NCBI GenBank assembly: GCA_004559785.1
Contig: SFXD01000053.1
Coordinates: 1-15,534, forward strand
Direction: 5' to 3'
Origin: a bacterium
Lineage (GTDB): Bacteria > Bacteroidota > Bacteroidia > Bacteroidales > Bacteroidaceae
Length of the DNA stretch: 15,534 bases
Of the stretch, positions 8,833 to 15,534 are shown one piece after another. Below the pieces are notes generated by a model. The model was not told the origin of the DNA, did no database searches, and worked only from the letters and a program-made list of their open reading frames with translations. Each line of letters opens with the position of its first letter. Position 1 is the first letter of the stretch. The position numbers were made by a program, and so were the translations under genes.

Positions 8833-9963
8833 TTATTGCTTCAGTAATATCGTCATCTTCAGTGCCACATCGAAGAAGACCATCTTGGGATTCACGTTTT
8901 GGGCAATGTCCCTTTGTGCTTCCGAAAGCAAGTCGGTAATGAAGATGATGTTTCTCTCGTTGATGAACGGCGCAAAGCGAGTGCTGAACTGGCTCTCTTC
9001 TTTCGACAGGAAGGTCATCTCGGGACGGCGGAAATTGTATATGAAGTTCTCCCTCATCTGTCTCTGGAAGTATTCGAGCAGTCGCTTCTGCCTTTCCCTT
9101 CCCATGGCAGCCACCTCCTCCGTCCAACTGTACATGCCCTTTATCTTGCGCGTGTAGCTCTCCCTCATGAGGCGCATGAAGAGTTCCTGCATCTCGTGGC
9201 TCTCGCAGCCCTCTGCCATCCTCTTCTCTGCCTCGGTGTAGCTTCCCTGCGCCAGGTGTGCCGTCTCGCGTGCGAGTGCCTCGGGTACGCCATGCAGTCG
9301 CATCAGTGCTTCTGCTATCACGCCCTCGGACAGGGCAGGCACGTTTATCCTCTGCACACGGCTCTGTATCGTACCAAGCACCATGTCGGGGTCTTCGCTC
9401 ACAAGCAGGAAGTGCGTCTTGGCAGGAGGTTCCTCTATCAGCTTCAACAGCTTGTTGGCAACCTCCTGGCTGAACTTTTCGGGCAGCCAGAGGATTACTA
9501 TCTTTCGCCCTCCCTGGCTGGACTTCAGAGCGAGTTTCTTCTGCAGCAGGTCGCTCTCTTGCACATAGAACGTCAGTTGCTGCTTGTCCGCCTTGATGGT
9601 CTCAAGCCATTGCTCCATGTCGAAGTACGGGTCCTTCGCCAACTGCTCCCTCCATTGTGGCAGATAGTCGTCTGACACGGGATGGTCGGTTGACTTTGCC
9701 TTGTAGACGGGGAACGAGAAGTGGAGGTCGGGATGAGCCCAAGAAGCCAGCATGCGGCAGTCGTCGCATATCCCGCACGGCTCGCCATCCATGGACGAAC
9801 GGCATAGCAGGCTACGGGCAAAAGCAAGGGCAAGGGGCAGCTTGCCGGCACCCTGCGGACCGCAGAACATGAGGGCATGGGGCAGCCTGTTCTCCTCTGC
9901 CATCTGGAGGAGATGTCCCTTCACCTCGTCCTGACCTATAATGTCCTTGAATGTAAATGCCAT
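8833..9963 (-). CDS. holB: DNA polymerase III delta' subunit (clamp loader)
   Basis: The 376-residue product is the delta' subunit of the clamp loader, which opens and loads the beta sliding clamp. The AAA+ start MAFTFKDIIGQDEVK is typical. A P-loop, GPQGAGK (35-41), is followed by Leu rather than Ser/Thr, so nucleotide binding is probably weak, as known for delta' proteins. The zinc module has Cys54, 63, 66 and 69 in the usual spacing. The central block KLLKLIEEPPAKTHFLLVSE leads to a sensor-like TIQSRVQRI, where the SRC motif of many clamp-loader subunits reads SRV. The C-terminal about 150 residues are less conserved, as expected for the collar domain. Length is close to the usual. It lies 24 bases after metF and 19 before ricT in one operon. 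Confidence 0.93.
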   Translation of the reverse strand: MAFTFKDIIGQDEVKGHLLQMAEENRLPHALMFCGPQGAGKLPLALAFARSLLCRSSMDGEPCGICDDCRMLASWAHPDLHFSFPVYKAKSTDHPVSDDYLPQWREQLAKDPYFDMEQWLETIKADKQQLTFYVQESDLLQKKLALKSSQGGRKIVILWLPEKFSQEVANKLLKLIEEPPAKTHFLLVSEDPDMVLGTIQSRVQRINVPALSEGVIAEALMRLHGVPEALARETAHLAQGSYTEAEKRMAEGCESHEMQELFMRLMRESYTRKIKGMYSWTEEVAAMGRERQKRLLEYFQRQMRENFIYNFRRPEMTFLSKEESQFSTRFAPFINERNIIFITDLLSEAQRDIAQNVNPKMVFFDVALKMTILLKQ

Positions 9964-9987
9964 GTAGGGTCTCGTTTCACATTTTGT

Positions 9988-10941
9988 CTAATATATCTCC
10001 TTGGCTATGTCGCAGATGCTGTCTACCGCGCTCACGGTGTAGAAGTGAAGGCTTGGGGCTCCGTTCTTCATCAGTTCCCTGCACTGCTGTATGCTCCACT
10101 CTATGCCTACATGCCTTATTTCCTCGTCGGTCTTGCATTTCACGGCCTCTGCATAAAGGTCTTCCGGGAGGTCGCAGTGGAAGGTCTTAGGCACCATGGT
10201 GAGTTGGCTAAGTTTTGCCAGAGGCTTGATGCCGGGAATGATGGGTATCGTGATGCCTGCTTCGCGTGAACGCCTGACGAAGTCGTAGTATTTCTCGTTG
10301 TCGTAGAACAACTGTGTCACGGCATACTCGGCACCCATGTCCGCTTTCTGCTTAAGGGCTGCTATGTCGGCCTCAAGGTTAGCCGCCTCCTCGTGCTTCT
10401 CGGGATAGCAGGCTACTCCAAAGTCAAACCTAACGCCGGGCTTCTTGATGGGCGAGCCGTCCCAGAACTGACCATTGTTGAATTTGTTGATTTGCTCTAT
10501 CAGTTCTGTTGCATGGGCGGGGCCGTCTCCTGTAGGCAGGAAGGTAGAGTCCTCCTTGGCCTTGTCTCCCCTGAGAACGAGAAGGTCGCTGACCCCAAGG
10601 AATTGTAGGTCGAGCAACATGTATTCCAAATCCTCGCGGGTGTTGCCGCTACATACTATGTGGGGTACGACATGCAGTCCGTACTTGTTTTGTATGGCAG
10701 CCGCAATAGCTATGGTGCCGGGGCGGCGCCTGATCCTCTGCCTTTGCACGAGGCCATTGCCAAGGTCGTTGTATACGTATTCGCTGCGGTGCGTGGTGAT
10801 GTTCACATACCTTGGAGAGAAGTCGTTGAGCCGCTCGATGGTACGGAACAGCGCATCCGTGCCATTGCCCTTCAGTGGGGGGAGTACCTCGTAGGAAAAT
10901 GCCGTACCTTTCTTGCTGCTGATGATGTCTATTACTTTCAT
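9988..10941 (-). CDS. metF: Methylenetetrahydrofolate reductase
   Basis: The 317-residue enzyme reduces 5,10-methylenetetrahydrofolate to 5-methyltetrahydrofolate using a flavin, supplying the methyl group for methionine synthesis. Family signatures are visible: FSYEVLPP near the N-terminus, with Glu18 as the expected catalytic acid; VNITTH; VVPHIVCSG; and LLVLRGD with Asp126 near the flavin. The central FDFGVACYPEKH and TQLFYDN stretches and the IIPGIKP motif complete the TIM-barrel pattern. Length fits the bacterial single-domain form. It is the first gene of the leftward operon and has a candidate promoter about 30 bases upstream. Why it is joined to holB, ricT and gldH is not explained by function; the pairing is probably a lineage-specific gene order. 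Confidence 0.95.
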   Translation of the reverse strand: MKVIDIISSKKGTAFSYEVLPPLKGNGTDALFRTIERLNDFSPRYVNITTHRSEYVYNDLGNGLVQRQRIRRRPGTIAIAAAIQNKYGLHVVPHIVCSGNTREDLEYMLLDLQFLGVSDLLVLRGDKAKEDSTFLPTGDGPAHATELIEQINKFNNGQFWDGSPIKKPGVRFDFGVACYPEKHEEAANLEADIAALKQKADMGAEYAVTQLFYDNEKYYDFVRRSREAGITIPIIPGIKPLAKLSQLTMVPKTFHCDLPEDLYAEAVKCKTDEEIRHVGIEWSIQQCRELMKNGAPSLHFYTVSAVDSICDIAKEIY

Positions 10942-10970
10942 ATATCTCGCATGAAACCGCTATTAGCGTG

Positions 10971-11002
10971 TAAAGTTACGGATTTTCCTCCAATAGAGCA
11001 AG
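10971..11002 (-). promoter_or_regulatory. Candidate promoter of the metF-holB-ricT-gldH operon
   Basis: On the minus strand the sequence TAACTTTA (10978-10971) fits the Bacteroidota -7 element TAnnTTTG except for the last base. A CTTG at 11002-10999 lies 20 bases upstream, near the expected -33 TTTG and with correct spacing. Transcription would start roughly 25 bases before the metF ATG, giving a short leader with no room for a riboswitch. Confidence 0.55.
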
Positions 11003-11095
11003 GAAACTTCCCAATTTTTTCCGTGTTATCGTCCGTCATGTGCACGTTCATGCCTCTGTGGGGCGTTCCCGATTGGCAATCATGCCCGGGGTATC

Positions 11096-11158
11096 GCTCT
11101 GCCATGGTCTTTGTGCTGATGCCCATCCAGGTAACGAACCTGTGCATGCAGGCAGAGC
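11096..11158. repeat. Nested inverted repeats, possible structured element
   Basis: GCTCTGCC at 11096-11103 is the exact reverse complement of GGCAGAGC at 11151-11158. Inside lies a second perfect hairpin, CAGGT (11128-11132) with ACCTG (11138-11142) and a 5-base loop, and the palindrome TGCATGCA at 11143-11150. A transcript of either strand could fold, but no RNA family is recognised. Confidence 0.6.
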
Positions 11159-11199
11159 ACGTTCGCTGACACTTGTTCCTCCCGACACTATATGCGCGA

Positions 11200-11214
11200 C
11201 GGGGATGTTCCCCG
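11200..11214. repeat. Hairpin CGGGGA-TGT-TCCCCG
   Basis: A perfect 6-base-pair stem with a 3-base loop in the non-coding gap. It has no T-tract after it on either strand, so it is not a classic terminator. Confidence 0.65.
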
Positions 11215-11227
11215 ATGTCATGAAAGA

Positions 11228-11260
11228 CTCCTCGCCAATGGGCTGGTTGGCGCATGGGAG
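11228..11260. repeat. Hairpin with CGCCAA/TTGGCG inner stem
   Basis: CGCCAA (11233-11238) pairs perfectly with TTGGCG (11247-11252) across an 8-base loop, and CTCC (11228-11231) can pair with GGAG (11257-11260) as an outer stem. AAAAATG follows on the plus strand. It is one of several close-set hairpins in this gap. Confidence 0.6.
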
Positions 11261-11318
11261 AAAAATGTTTACAATATGTGCTGCCCGCCTTTCCTGCGTC
11301 CCGAGAGACGGCATTTTC

Positions 11319-11384
11319 CCTCGGGAGGAAAATAATTCTCCCTCGGGAGGAAATAATTTTTTCCTCGGGAGGGGAAAATCTTCT
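11319..11384. repeat. Three 22-bp direct tandem repeats with CCTCGGGAGG core
   Basis: The identical 10-base core CCTCGGGAGG begins at 11319, 11341 and 11363, an exact 22-base period. The spacers are A/T-rich, and units one and two share a nearly identical AAATAATT segment. The core is quasi-palindromic (CCTC/GAGG arms). A degenerate fourth unit may precede it at 11297-11318, containing TCCCGAG and its own CGTC/GACG arms. A spacing of about two helical turns would place protein sites on one DNA face. Function is unknown; a dispersed repeat family is an alternative. Confidence 0.85.
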
Positions 11385-11431
11385 GCAGGCGTGATGCCTT
11401 CCGCCGCCCAATAAAGGCTTTTTGCTGCAAG

Positions 11432-11446
11432 GTAAACATTCTTTAC
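11432..11446. repeat. Short inverted repeat GTAAA-CATTC-TTTAC
   Basis: A perfect 5-base stem with a 5-base loop at the right end of the repeat-rich block. It is short and could occur by chance. Confidence 0.4.
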
Positions 11447-11637
11447 ATCCATAGGCAAGCAGATATTGTACGTGGCATGTATCTTTGGCTGGAATCGTGC
11501 AAGAGCATGTCTCTGAACCTACGTACGCATTGAGCTTACTAAACATAACGACCATTATGAAAGTATGCGGCAATGTTGCCTTGGAGGCCAATGTCATCCT
11601 GTTTTCAGAACAATCGTCTATTTGTTTTGGGAAATAT

Positions 11638-11668
11638 TTTGTGATGCGGGAAAAGAGGATTAACTTTG
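11638..11668 (+). promoter_or_regulatory. Bacteroidota promoter for the SDR-ALDH operon
   Basis: TTTG at 11638-11641 and TAACTTTG at 11661-11668 match the Bacteroidota -33 and -7 consensus exactly, with a 19-base spacer. The start of transcription would be near 11674-11676, leaving a leader of about 20 A-rich bases before the ATG at 11697, without a Shine-Dalgarno. This is the clearest promoter in the window. Confidence 0.85.
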
Positions 11669-11696
11669 CAGTACGAAACAACAAAACAAACGAATC

Positions 11697-12503
11697 ATGC
11701 GGATAGAGAATAGCGTAGTCCTTATCACAGGAGGAGCTTCAGGAATCGGGCGAATCATGGCGAGGCGGGTCCTGGAGATGGGAGCAAAGGGTGTAGCAGT
11801 GTGGGACATCAACGAGGCAGGCCTCGGCAACACGGTAGAGGAACTTGGCAAACTTGGCACCGCCATTGGGGTAAAGGTAGACGTGTCCGACTTCGACGCG
11901 GTGGGAAGGGCATATAGGGAAACCACCAGCAGGCTTGGCCCCGTGGACATACTTGTCAACAACGCAGGCATAGTGACTACGAACCGCACATTCGACAGGA
12001 ACACGCAGGCAGACATAGACCGTACCATTTCCATAAACACCGTGGCACCCATGTACGTGGCACTGACCATACTGCCGGACATGATAGCACGAGACAAGGG
12101 ACACATCTGCAACATTGCCTCGGCTGCAGGCTTGCTGTCGAATCCCAGGATGTCCGTCTATGCAGCAAGCAAGTGGGCTACCATGGGATGGTCTGATTCC
12201 GTATGCATAGAGCTGCGCGAGATGAAGAGCAAGGTGAAGGTCACCACCCTTGCACCTTATTATATTAATACGGGAATGTTCGATGGAGTACGGTCGAGCA
12301 TATTCCCTATTCTTGACCCGGAGAAGACGGCCTCGAAGATACTGAAGGCAATAGCCAACGACACACGCTTCAAGGGCATTCCCTTCTCGTTCCGCTTCAC
12401 CCGCCTCATGCAGGGACTGCTTTCCATGGGCATGGTGGACTGGATATTTGGCTCTGTCTTCGGGATATATCATACGATGGACCACTTCACGGGAAGGAGA
12501 TGA
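11697..12503 (+). CDS. Short-chain dehydrogenase/reductase, retinol-dehydrogenase-like
   Basis: The 268-residue protein is a classical SDR with a Rossmann fold. The cofactor motif TGGASGIG is at 11-18, an acidic Asp37 at the end of strand two favours NAD over NADP, and NNAG is at 88-91. The catalytic tetrad is Asn114, Ser142, Tyr155 and Lys159 (YAASK). The overall pattern resembles the RDH10/DHRS-like branch acting on lipophilic alcohols or aldehydes. The C-terminal part is hydrophobic (LLSMGMVDWIFGSVFGIY), which may help membrane association. The ATG at 11697 follows a strong promoter. The aldehyde dehydrogenase gene begins 4 bases after the stop, so the two enzymes probably oxidise one substrate in sequence (alcohol, aldehyde, acid). 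The actual substrate is not visible in the sequence. Confidence 0.9.
   Translation: MRIENSVVLITGGASGIGRIMARRVLEMGAKGVAVWDINEAGLGNTVEELGKLGTAIGVKVDVSDFDAVGRAYRETTSRLGPVDILVNNAGIVTTNRTFDRNTQADIDRTISINTVAPMYVALTILPDMIARDKGHICNIASAAGLLSNPRMSVYAASKWATMGWSDSVCIELREMKSKVKVTTLAPYYINTGMFDGVRSSIFPILDPEKTASKILKAIANDTRFKGIPFSFRFTRLMQGLLSMGMVDWIFGSVFGIYHTMDHFTGRR
12491..12500 (+). promoter_or_regulatory. Ribosome binding site fixing the aldehyde dehydrogenase start
   Basis: GGGAAGGAGA ends 7 bases before the ATG at 12508. This purine-rich site lies in the last codons of the SDR gene and supports 12508 rather than the upstream ATG at 12448, which would overlap the SDR gene by 56 bases. Confidence 0.65.
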
Positions 12504-12507
12504 GCGT

Positions 12508-13893
12508 ATGGAAGGGATGTTGACGCCAGCACAGGCTTTCGAGCTGCAGAAGAGATTCTATGCCACGGGAGTCACCTTGCCCGTCGCTTTCCGCAAGGCA
12601 CGCCTGCGCGACCTGCTCGATGCCATGAAGAGATGGGAAGGCAGGATATGCGAGGCACTATGGACAGACCTCCACAAGTCTGGGGAGGAGGCTTACCTGA
12701 CGGAGACGAGTATCGTAGTGTCGGAGATAAAGGATGCCATTAGGAACGTACGCAGATGGAGCCGCAGGGAGATGGCCTTGCCTTCCATGTCGGTACTGCC
12801 GGCCATGAGCTACGTGGTCAAGGAACCGTTGGGACAGTCGCTGATAGTCTCCCCATGGAACTATCCCATTCAGTTGCTGCTCTGCCCCTTGGTAGGTGCC
12901 ATGGCAGCGGGATGCACCGCCATACTCAAGCCGTCGCCCTACGTGCCGCATGTCTCGCAGGTTGTGGCAGACATGGTGGCAGAGACCTTCGACAGCGGCT
13001 ACGTCACCGTGGTGCAGGGCGACAGGAAGGTGAATGCCATGCTGTTCGACCTCCCCTTCGACATCATCTTCTACACCGGCAGTCCTTCCGTGGCACACAC
13101 GGTGATGGAGGCTGCTGCACGCCACCTGACTCCCGTGGTATTGGAACTGGGCGGCAAGAGTCCGTGCATCATAGATTCCACGGCCGACATAGACGTTGCC
13201 GCAAGGCGCATAGCATGGGGCAAGACGCTGAACAGCGGGCAGACATGCGTGGCACCGGACTACATACTGATTCACGCAAGTGTGAAGGACGCATTCGTGG
13301 AGGCATTCCGCAAGCAGGTGAGTTCGCTGCACGGAGATGACGTCAGGCAGAGCCGGCATTACGTGCGCATGGTGTCGGACAAGGCGTTTTCCCGCGTCAG
13401 CAGCTACCTGAGGCAGGGGCGCATCCTATGCGGAGGCAGGACGGACGAGAGGGAACGATACATCGAACCGACGTTGCTGGACGATGTCCCCCTGGATGCG
13501 CCTGTGATGAACGAGGAGATATTCGGTCCCATATTCCCGATAGTGACCCTGGACGACGAGGGAGGCTCCTTCAAGGACAAAGTAACGGACTTCGTCAACA
13601 GCCGCCCCAAACCACTTGCTTTCTACTATTATGGCAAGGAGAGTGCCGGCTGGGACATAATAGCACGAACATCGTCGGGAGGTGCCTGCATAAACGACTG
13701 CGTGATGCACCTTGCCAACACGCATCTGCCTTTCGGAGGCGTAGGGAACTCCGGCATGGGAAGGTACCACCGCAGGGAGAGCTTCGAGGCGTTCACCCAC
13801 AGGAGGTCCGTACTGGTGAATCCTACCTGGATAGACATGCCGTTCAGATACATGCCCTATAAGATGTTTTCTTTGGTGAAGCGTCTTGTATAA
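12508..13893 (+). CDS. Aldehyde dehydrogenase, ALDH3 (fatty aldehyde) type
   Basis: This 461-residue NAD(P)-dependent enzyme oxidises aldehydes to carboxylic acids. The signatures are SPWNYP with Asn118, AGCTAILKPS, FYTGSPSVAHTVMEAA, ELGGKSP with the general base Glu213, and GQTCVAPDY with the nucleophile Cys247. EEIFGP places the cofactor-contacting Glu337. PFGGVGNSGMGRYH near residue 408 and the hydrophobic, basic C-terminus (PYKMFSLVKRLV) resemble ALDH3/fatty aldehyde dehydrogenases. Length of about 460 residues, shorter than the ~500 of most ALDHs, also fits ALDH3. It starts 4 bases after the SDR gene, behind a good ribosome binding site, so the two are an operon. A joint role in detoxifying or recycling long-chain aldehydes is likely but inferred. 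Confidence 0.93.
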   Translation: MEGMLTPAQAFELQKRFYATGVTLPVAFRKARLRDLLDAMKRWEGRICEALWTDLHKSGEEAYLTETSIVVSEIKDAIRNVRRWSRREMALPSMSVLPAMSYVVKEPLGQSLIVSPWNYPIQLLLCPLVGAMAAGCTAILKPSPYVPHVSQVVADMVAETFDSGYVTVVQGDRKVNAMLFDLPFDIIFYTGSPSVAHTVMEAAARHLTPVVLELGGKSPCIIDSTADIDVAARRIAWGKTLNSGQTCVAPDYILIHASVKDAFVEAFRKQVSSLHGDDVRQSRHYVRMVSDKAFSRVSSYLRQGRILCGGRTDERERYIEPTLLDDVPLDAPVMNEEIFGPIFPIVTLDDEGGSFKDKVTDFVNSRPKPLAFYYYGKESAGWDIIARTSSGGACINDCVMHLANTHLPFGGVGNSGMGRYHRRESFEAFTHRRSVLVNPTWIDMPFRYMPYKMFSLVKRLV

Positions 13894-13943
13894 GGCATTG
13901 CCTAAGAGAGTCACAACATAAGTAGTCCCCAAAAAACATTGTC

Positions 13944-14864
13944 ATGGCTGAAACAGAAAGAGAATCGTCAGGGAAAAGGGAACGTGCCATAATGCGCATC
14001 ACGCTGTGGGGCGCGGTAGGAAATTGCATACTGACCGCATTGAAGGTAGCGGCTGGCATCGTCGGAAACAGTGCTGCCATGATAGCAGACGGCGTTCATT
14101 CGTTGTCCGACCTGATCAGCGACTTTGTGGTAATAGTCTTCGTGCACATATCCTCTGCCGAAAGGGATGAGGGGCACAAATACGGGCACGGCAAGTTCGA
14201 GACACTCGCCACCCTTGCAGTCAGCCTGATACTTCTCGGGGTAGGCATCAAGCTGATGCAGGACGGCATATCCGACATAATACGTTTTGCACGGGGGGAG
14301 GACCTTCCGAGCCCGGACATGATAGCCCTATATATGGCTCTTGTCTCCATTGCTGCAAAGGAGGTGATGTACCAACTCACGGTCCACGTGGGCAAGAAGG
14401 TCGGCAGCCAGGTCGTCGTGGCAAACGCATGGCACCATCGTTCCGACGCTATCTCTTCGGTTGGTTCCATGATAGGCATCGGTGGGGCAATCCTGCTGGG
14501 CAGGCAATGGGTAGTGCTCGACCCGATAGCAAGCTGCATTATCAGCCTTGTCATCTTCTTCATCGCAGTAAAGATGTCCGGCACGGCCCTGAACGAACTG
14601 CTGGAGGCTTCCCTGTCCAAATCGGAAGAGAAGGAGATAGTGGACATGATACAATCCGTGCAGGGCTTGGGCGACGTACACAATCTAAAGACACGGCACA
14701 ATGGGCACAGCGTGATAATAGATGTCCACGTTGTTGTCTGCCCCGACATCACGGTGGCCGAAGCGCACGAGATGACGGTAGAGGCAGAGAAGCTGATTTC
14801 CGACCGCTTCGGTCAGGATACGCAGATATTCATACACATAGAGCCGTCCGAATCCTCTCTGTAG
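13944..14864 (+). CDS. Cation diffusion facilitator family transporter (zinc-type)
   Basis: The 306-residue membrane protein exports divalent cations, probably zinc, by proton exchange. The transport site is visible as HSLSD in TM2 (His52, Asp56) and HHRSD in TM5 (His164, Asp168); a His-x3-Asp pair in both helices is the pattern linked to Zn/Cd. The loop after TM2 has Asp75, His78 and His82 in DEGHKYGHGK, matching the second site of FieF/YiiP. The C-terminal about 85 residues form the cytosolic domain, with TRHNGHSVIIDVHVVV and a terminal FIHIEP. The N-terminus is charged and cytosolic. It follows the ALDH gene by 50 bases, with no clear promoter or Shine-Dalgarno in between, so it may be cotranscribed. 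Its last codons form the left arm of the downstream hairpin. Confidence 0.93.
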   Translation: MAETERESSGKRERAIMRITLWGAVGNCILTALKVAAGIVGNSAAMIADGVHSLSDLISDFVVIVFVHISSAERDEGHKYGHGKFETLATLAVSLILLGVGIKLMQDGISDIIRFARGEDLPSPDMIALYMALVSIAAKEVMYQLTVHVGKKVGSQVVVANAWHHRSDAISSVGSMIGIGGAILLGRQWVVLDPIASCIISLVIFFIAVKMSGTALNELLEASLSKSEEKEIVDMIQSVQGLGDVHNLKTRHNGHSVIIDVHVVVCPDITVAEAHEMTVEAEKLISDRFGQDTQIFIHIEPSESSL

Positions 14865-14879
14865 AGGGTCGGACGGCTC
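14841..14879. terminator. Bidirectional hairpin between convergent genes
   Basis: GAGCCGTCCGA (14841-14851) pairs perfectly with TCGGACGGCTC (14869-14879), and CCTCT (14854-14858) pairs with AGAGG (14863-14867) around a 4-base loop. The CDF stop codon begins in that loop. No strong T-tract follows on either strand (CCATTT to the right), so it may be a weak intrinsic terminator or an end-protecting stem for both converging transcripts. Confidence 0.75.
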
Positions 14880-14900
14880 CCATTTCGAAGGCGGGGAGGG

Positions 14901-15534
14901 CTAATCCCTGCGCCCCATATACATCATAATGTAATACACCAGGGTGGCAAGCGAGCTAAGGGCAGCAACCACGTATGTATAGGCGGCAGACCTTAATGCG
15001 TCCACGGCGTATGGATATGTGGACAGGCTCACAATACCCGATTGCTTCAGCCATTGTGTTGCCCTGCGGCTGGCATCTATCTCAACGGGCAGGGTGACGA
15101 AGCTGAACAATGTGGTCGTTGCAAACAGCACTATGCCGGCCAGCATTATTTGTGGATAGGCCTCGATGGTGAGTATGCCTATCAGTATCACCCACGTCAG
15201 CCACTGGCTTGCAAACGAAACCACCGGGACGAGGTTGCTCCTCAACCGCAAGGGAGCGTATGCCCTCGCGTGTTGTACGGCATGTCCGCACTCATGTGCT
15301 GCCACGGCGGCAGCGGCTATGCTGCATTCGTTGTAGACTTCCTCGCTAAGGTTTACGGTCTTTGTAGCGGGATTGTAATGGTCTGTCAGGCTCCCACCGG
15401 TACTGACTACGCTGACATCATAGATGCCGTTGTCATAAAGCATCTTCAGAGCTACTTCCCTGCCCGTCATTCCGTTGGCTACGGGAATACGGCCATACTT
15501 CTCAAACTTGTTCCTAAGGTTGGCCTGCACTATG
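14901..15534 (-). CDS. YugP-like membrane zinc metallopeptidase (5' partial)
   Basis: The frame is open to the right edge, so the N-terminus, expected to be a short first membrane segment, is missing; the GTG at 15530 is an internal codon. About 211 residues are visible. They match the YugP neutral zinc metallopeptidase family: LRNKFEKYGRIP, the GMTGREVA motif, VSVVSTGGSLTDHYNP, KTVNLSEEVY, and the zinc site HECGH (15282-15296). Two hydrophobic segments follow (VPVVSFASQWLTWVILIGIL and the next about 20 residues), then VEIDASRRA, a candidate position for a third zinc ligand (Glu or Asp). A last membrane segment near the C-terminus ends MYMGRRD. Substrate and biological role are not established for this family as far as I know. 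It is convergent with the CDF gene, with a 36-base gap carrying a hairpin. Confidence 0.9.
   Translation of the reverse strand, partial: IVQANLRNKFEKYGRIPVANGMTGREVALKMLYDNGIYDVSVVSTGGSLTDHYNPATKTVNLSEEVYNECSIAAAAVAAHECGHAVQHARAYAPLRLRSNLVPVVSFASQWLTWVILIGILTIEAYPQIMLAGIVLFATTTLFSFVTLPVEIDASRRATQWLKQSGIVSLSTYPYAVDALRSAAYTYVVAALSSLATLVYYIMMYMGRRD

Larger units (their letters stand above)
10942..11696. other. 755-base divergent intergenic region, no convincing gene
   Basis: This gap separates leftward metF from rightward SDR. It contains one promoter at each end, three 22-bp direct repeats near its middle (11319-11384), and many short inverted repeats from about 11071 to 11446. Stop-free frames exist on both strands (the longest spans 10938-11684 on the minus strand), but they have no family signature, run through both promoters, and read the 22-bp repeats in changing frames. 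I see no tRNA or recognised riboswitch. Bases 11450-11630 show nothing I can assign. Confidence 0.75.

Noticed and set aside
8899..9675. 258-codon plus-strand frame opposite holB
   Set aside because: It is an antisense shadow of the well-supported delta' gene and has no family features.
10942..11100. Riboswitch upstream of metF
   Set aside because: The candidate promoter leaves only a short leader, and I found no cobalamin-box-like motif or SAM riboswitch pattern on the minus strand.
11319..11384. CRISPR array
   Set aside because: There are only three units, the spacers are about 12 bases and similar to each other, and no cas genes are nearby.
10938..11684. 248-codon minus-strand frame in the divergent gap, plus smaller frames at 11048-11458 (-) and 11040-11414 (+)
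   Set aside because: They have no recognisable domain, run through the promoter at 11638-11668, read the 22-bp repeats in different frames, and have an amino acid make-up unlike the neighbours.
12448..12507. Upstream ATG start for the aldehyde dehydrogenase
   Set aside because: It would overlap the SDR gene by 56 bases. The ATG at 12508 has a ribosome binding site and gives a normal ALDH3 N-terminus.
13893..13903. AGGCA-T-TGCCT palindrome after the ALDH stop as a terminator
   Set aside because: The 1-base centre and 5-base arms are too small for a stable hairpin, and no T-tract follows.

Overview
The window looks like a chromosome segment of a Bacteroidota bacterium, most likely order Bacteroidales and close to Prevotellaceae. 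The evidence is a GldH-type lipoprotein, a very large surface protein with GLUG-like repeats and a type IX secretion-style C-terminus, promoter elements of the TTTG / TAnnTTTG class, A-rich leaders mostly without Shine-Dalgarno sequences, and the gene order metF-holB-ricT-gldH. The species cannot be named from the sequence alone.

Left part (1-7233, + strand): the 3' 6.7 kb of one giant gene for a cysteine-containing exported protein, open at the left edge, followed by an overlapping gene for a TlpA/ResA-like thioredoxin-fold lipoprotein. The overlap suggests translational coupling. The pair may work together at the cell surface or periplasm.

Middle (7211-10941, - strand): a tight four-gene operon transcribed leftward. 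In transcription order it is metF (methylenetetrahydrofolate reductase), holB (DNA polymerase III delta'), ricT (PSP1/YaaT family) and gldH (lipoprotein). Gaps are 10-24 bases. The 3' end of gldH overlaps the 3' end of the thioredoxin-like gene by 23 bases, with no visible terminator. A candidate promoter lies just upstream of metF.

Divergent gap (10942-11696): 755 bases without a convincing gene. It holds the metF promoter, a near-consensus Bacteroidota promoter for the rightward genes, three 22-bp direct repeats with a CCTCGGGAGG core in exact register, and many inverted repeats to their left. This non-coding block is the most unexplained part of the window and could be a dispersed intergenic element or a structured RNA.

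Right part (11697-15534): an SDR dehydrogenase and an ALDH3-type aldehyde dehydrogenase separated by 4 bases form a plausible two-step alcohol to aldehyde to acid pathway for lipophilic substrates. A cation diffusion facilitator follows (zinc-type site residues). A long hairpin whose left arm is inside the end of that gene separates it from a convergent YugP-like membrane zinc metallopeptidase that runs off the right edge. I saw no tRNA, rRNA, CRISPR array, insertion sequence or phage gene. The genes are largely ordinary housekeeping and surface functions. I found no clear evidence of a new defence or mobile system. The best leads are the repeat/inverted-repeat block and the coupled giant protein/thioredoxin pair.
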